Positions 63,997 to 64,000 of a stretch of DNA of 64,000 nt are shown here, piece by piece (position 1 is the first letter of the stretch; each line of letters opens with the position of its first letter). Both the position numbers and the translations under genes were made by a program. Location of the stretch: NCBI GenBank assembly GCA_000751595.1, contig CCMH01000040.1, positions 1-64,000 of the forward strand. Reading direction: 5' to 3'. This stretch comes from Weeksella massiliensis (GTDB lineage Bacteria; Bacteroidota; Bacteroidia; Flavobacteriales; Weeksellaceae). The notes under the pieces are model-generated. The model did not search any database, was not told the origin of the DNA, and worked only from the letters and a program-made list of their open reading frames with translations.

Positions 63997-64000
63997 TTCT

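Overview
This window is chromosomal DNA from a member of the Bacteroidota, most likely a flavobacterium (order Flavobacteriales, possibly Weeksellaceae-like). The evidence is: two proteins with type IX secretion (T9SS) C-terminal domains, a PorZ-like gene directly before recO, the gliding lipoprotein GldH between ricT and a class A penicillin-binding protein, AT-rich DNA, and promoters of the Bacteroidota type (TTTG, about 19-21 bases, TAnnTTTG). The species cannot be fixed from sequence reading alone.

Region 1 (1 to about 6.2 kb) is the right-hand part of an integrated mobile element. A leftward replication block (HTH replication protein, DnaB-like helicase, two DUF3853 proteins) faces a rightward block (repressor, secreted coiled-coil protein, tyrosine recombinase). 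A 23-bp palindrome that contains both -10 boxes separates them. The recombinase is followed by a fragment resembling a tRNA 3' end plus a terminator, the expected look of an attachment site. Region 2 (6.3 to 10.6 kb) is accessory: an ExoVII-large-subunit-like protein with a membrane tail, a choloylglycine-hydrolase-family enzyme, a Crp/Fnr regulator and an SMR exporter. A 69-bp direct repeat lies on either side of the last three.

Region 3 (10.6 to 64 kb) is mostly core genome. Two identical tRNA-Asn genes converge on a complete trpEGDCFB operon that ends without trpA. The operon is preceded by a previously unannotated leader peptide with three consecutive Trp codons and an attenuator hairpin. 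Then follow crotonases, metG, an AEC transporter, der, nadD, rhodanese and pth, a TlpA-like protein, an ATP-grasp ligase paired with an N-formylglutamate-amidohydrolase/DUF1704 fusion, secreted T9SS cargo, a thioesterase, an HU/SPOR protein, dprA, porZ-recO, a membrane thioredoxin beside a broken lipoprotein gene, an rRNA methyltransferase, a U32 protein with ferredoxin, 5-formyl-THF cyclo-ligase with a structured intergenic RNA candidate, an M1 peptidase, two DedA proteins, yraN-upp, LD-carboxypeptidase, a TonB-dependent receptor, a nadA-nadB-x-nadC operon, ricT-gldH-PBP1A and an MBL-fold hydrolase.

The most unusual signal is not a gene. A 9-bp core CGGTAGGAT (extended form TTTCGGTAGGATGAA) occurs exactly 16 times between 12.0 and 61.7 kb, on both strands, in genes and between genes. 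It seems to be absent from the first 12 kb. In coding DNA it imposes a recurring His/Asn-Pro-Thr-Glu peptide on unrelated proteins. This resembles DNA-uptake or Chi-type sequences. All coordinates and motif counts were made by eye.
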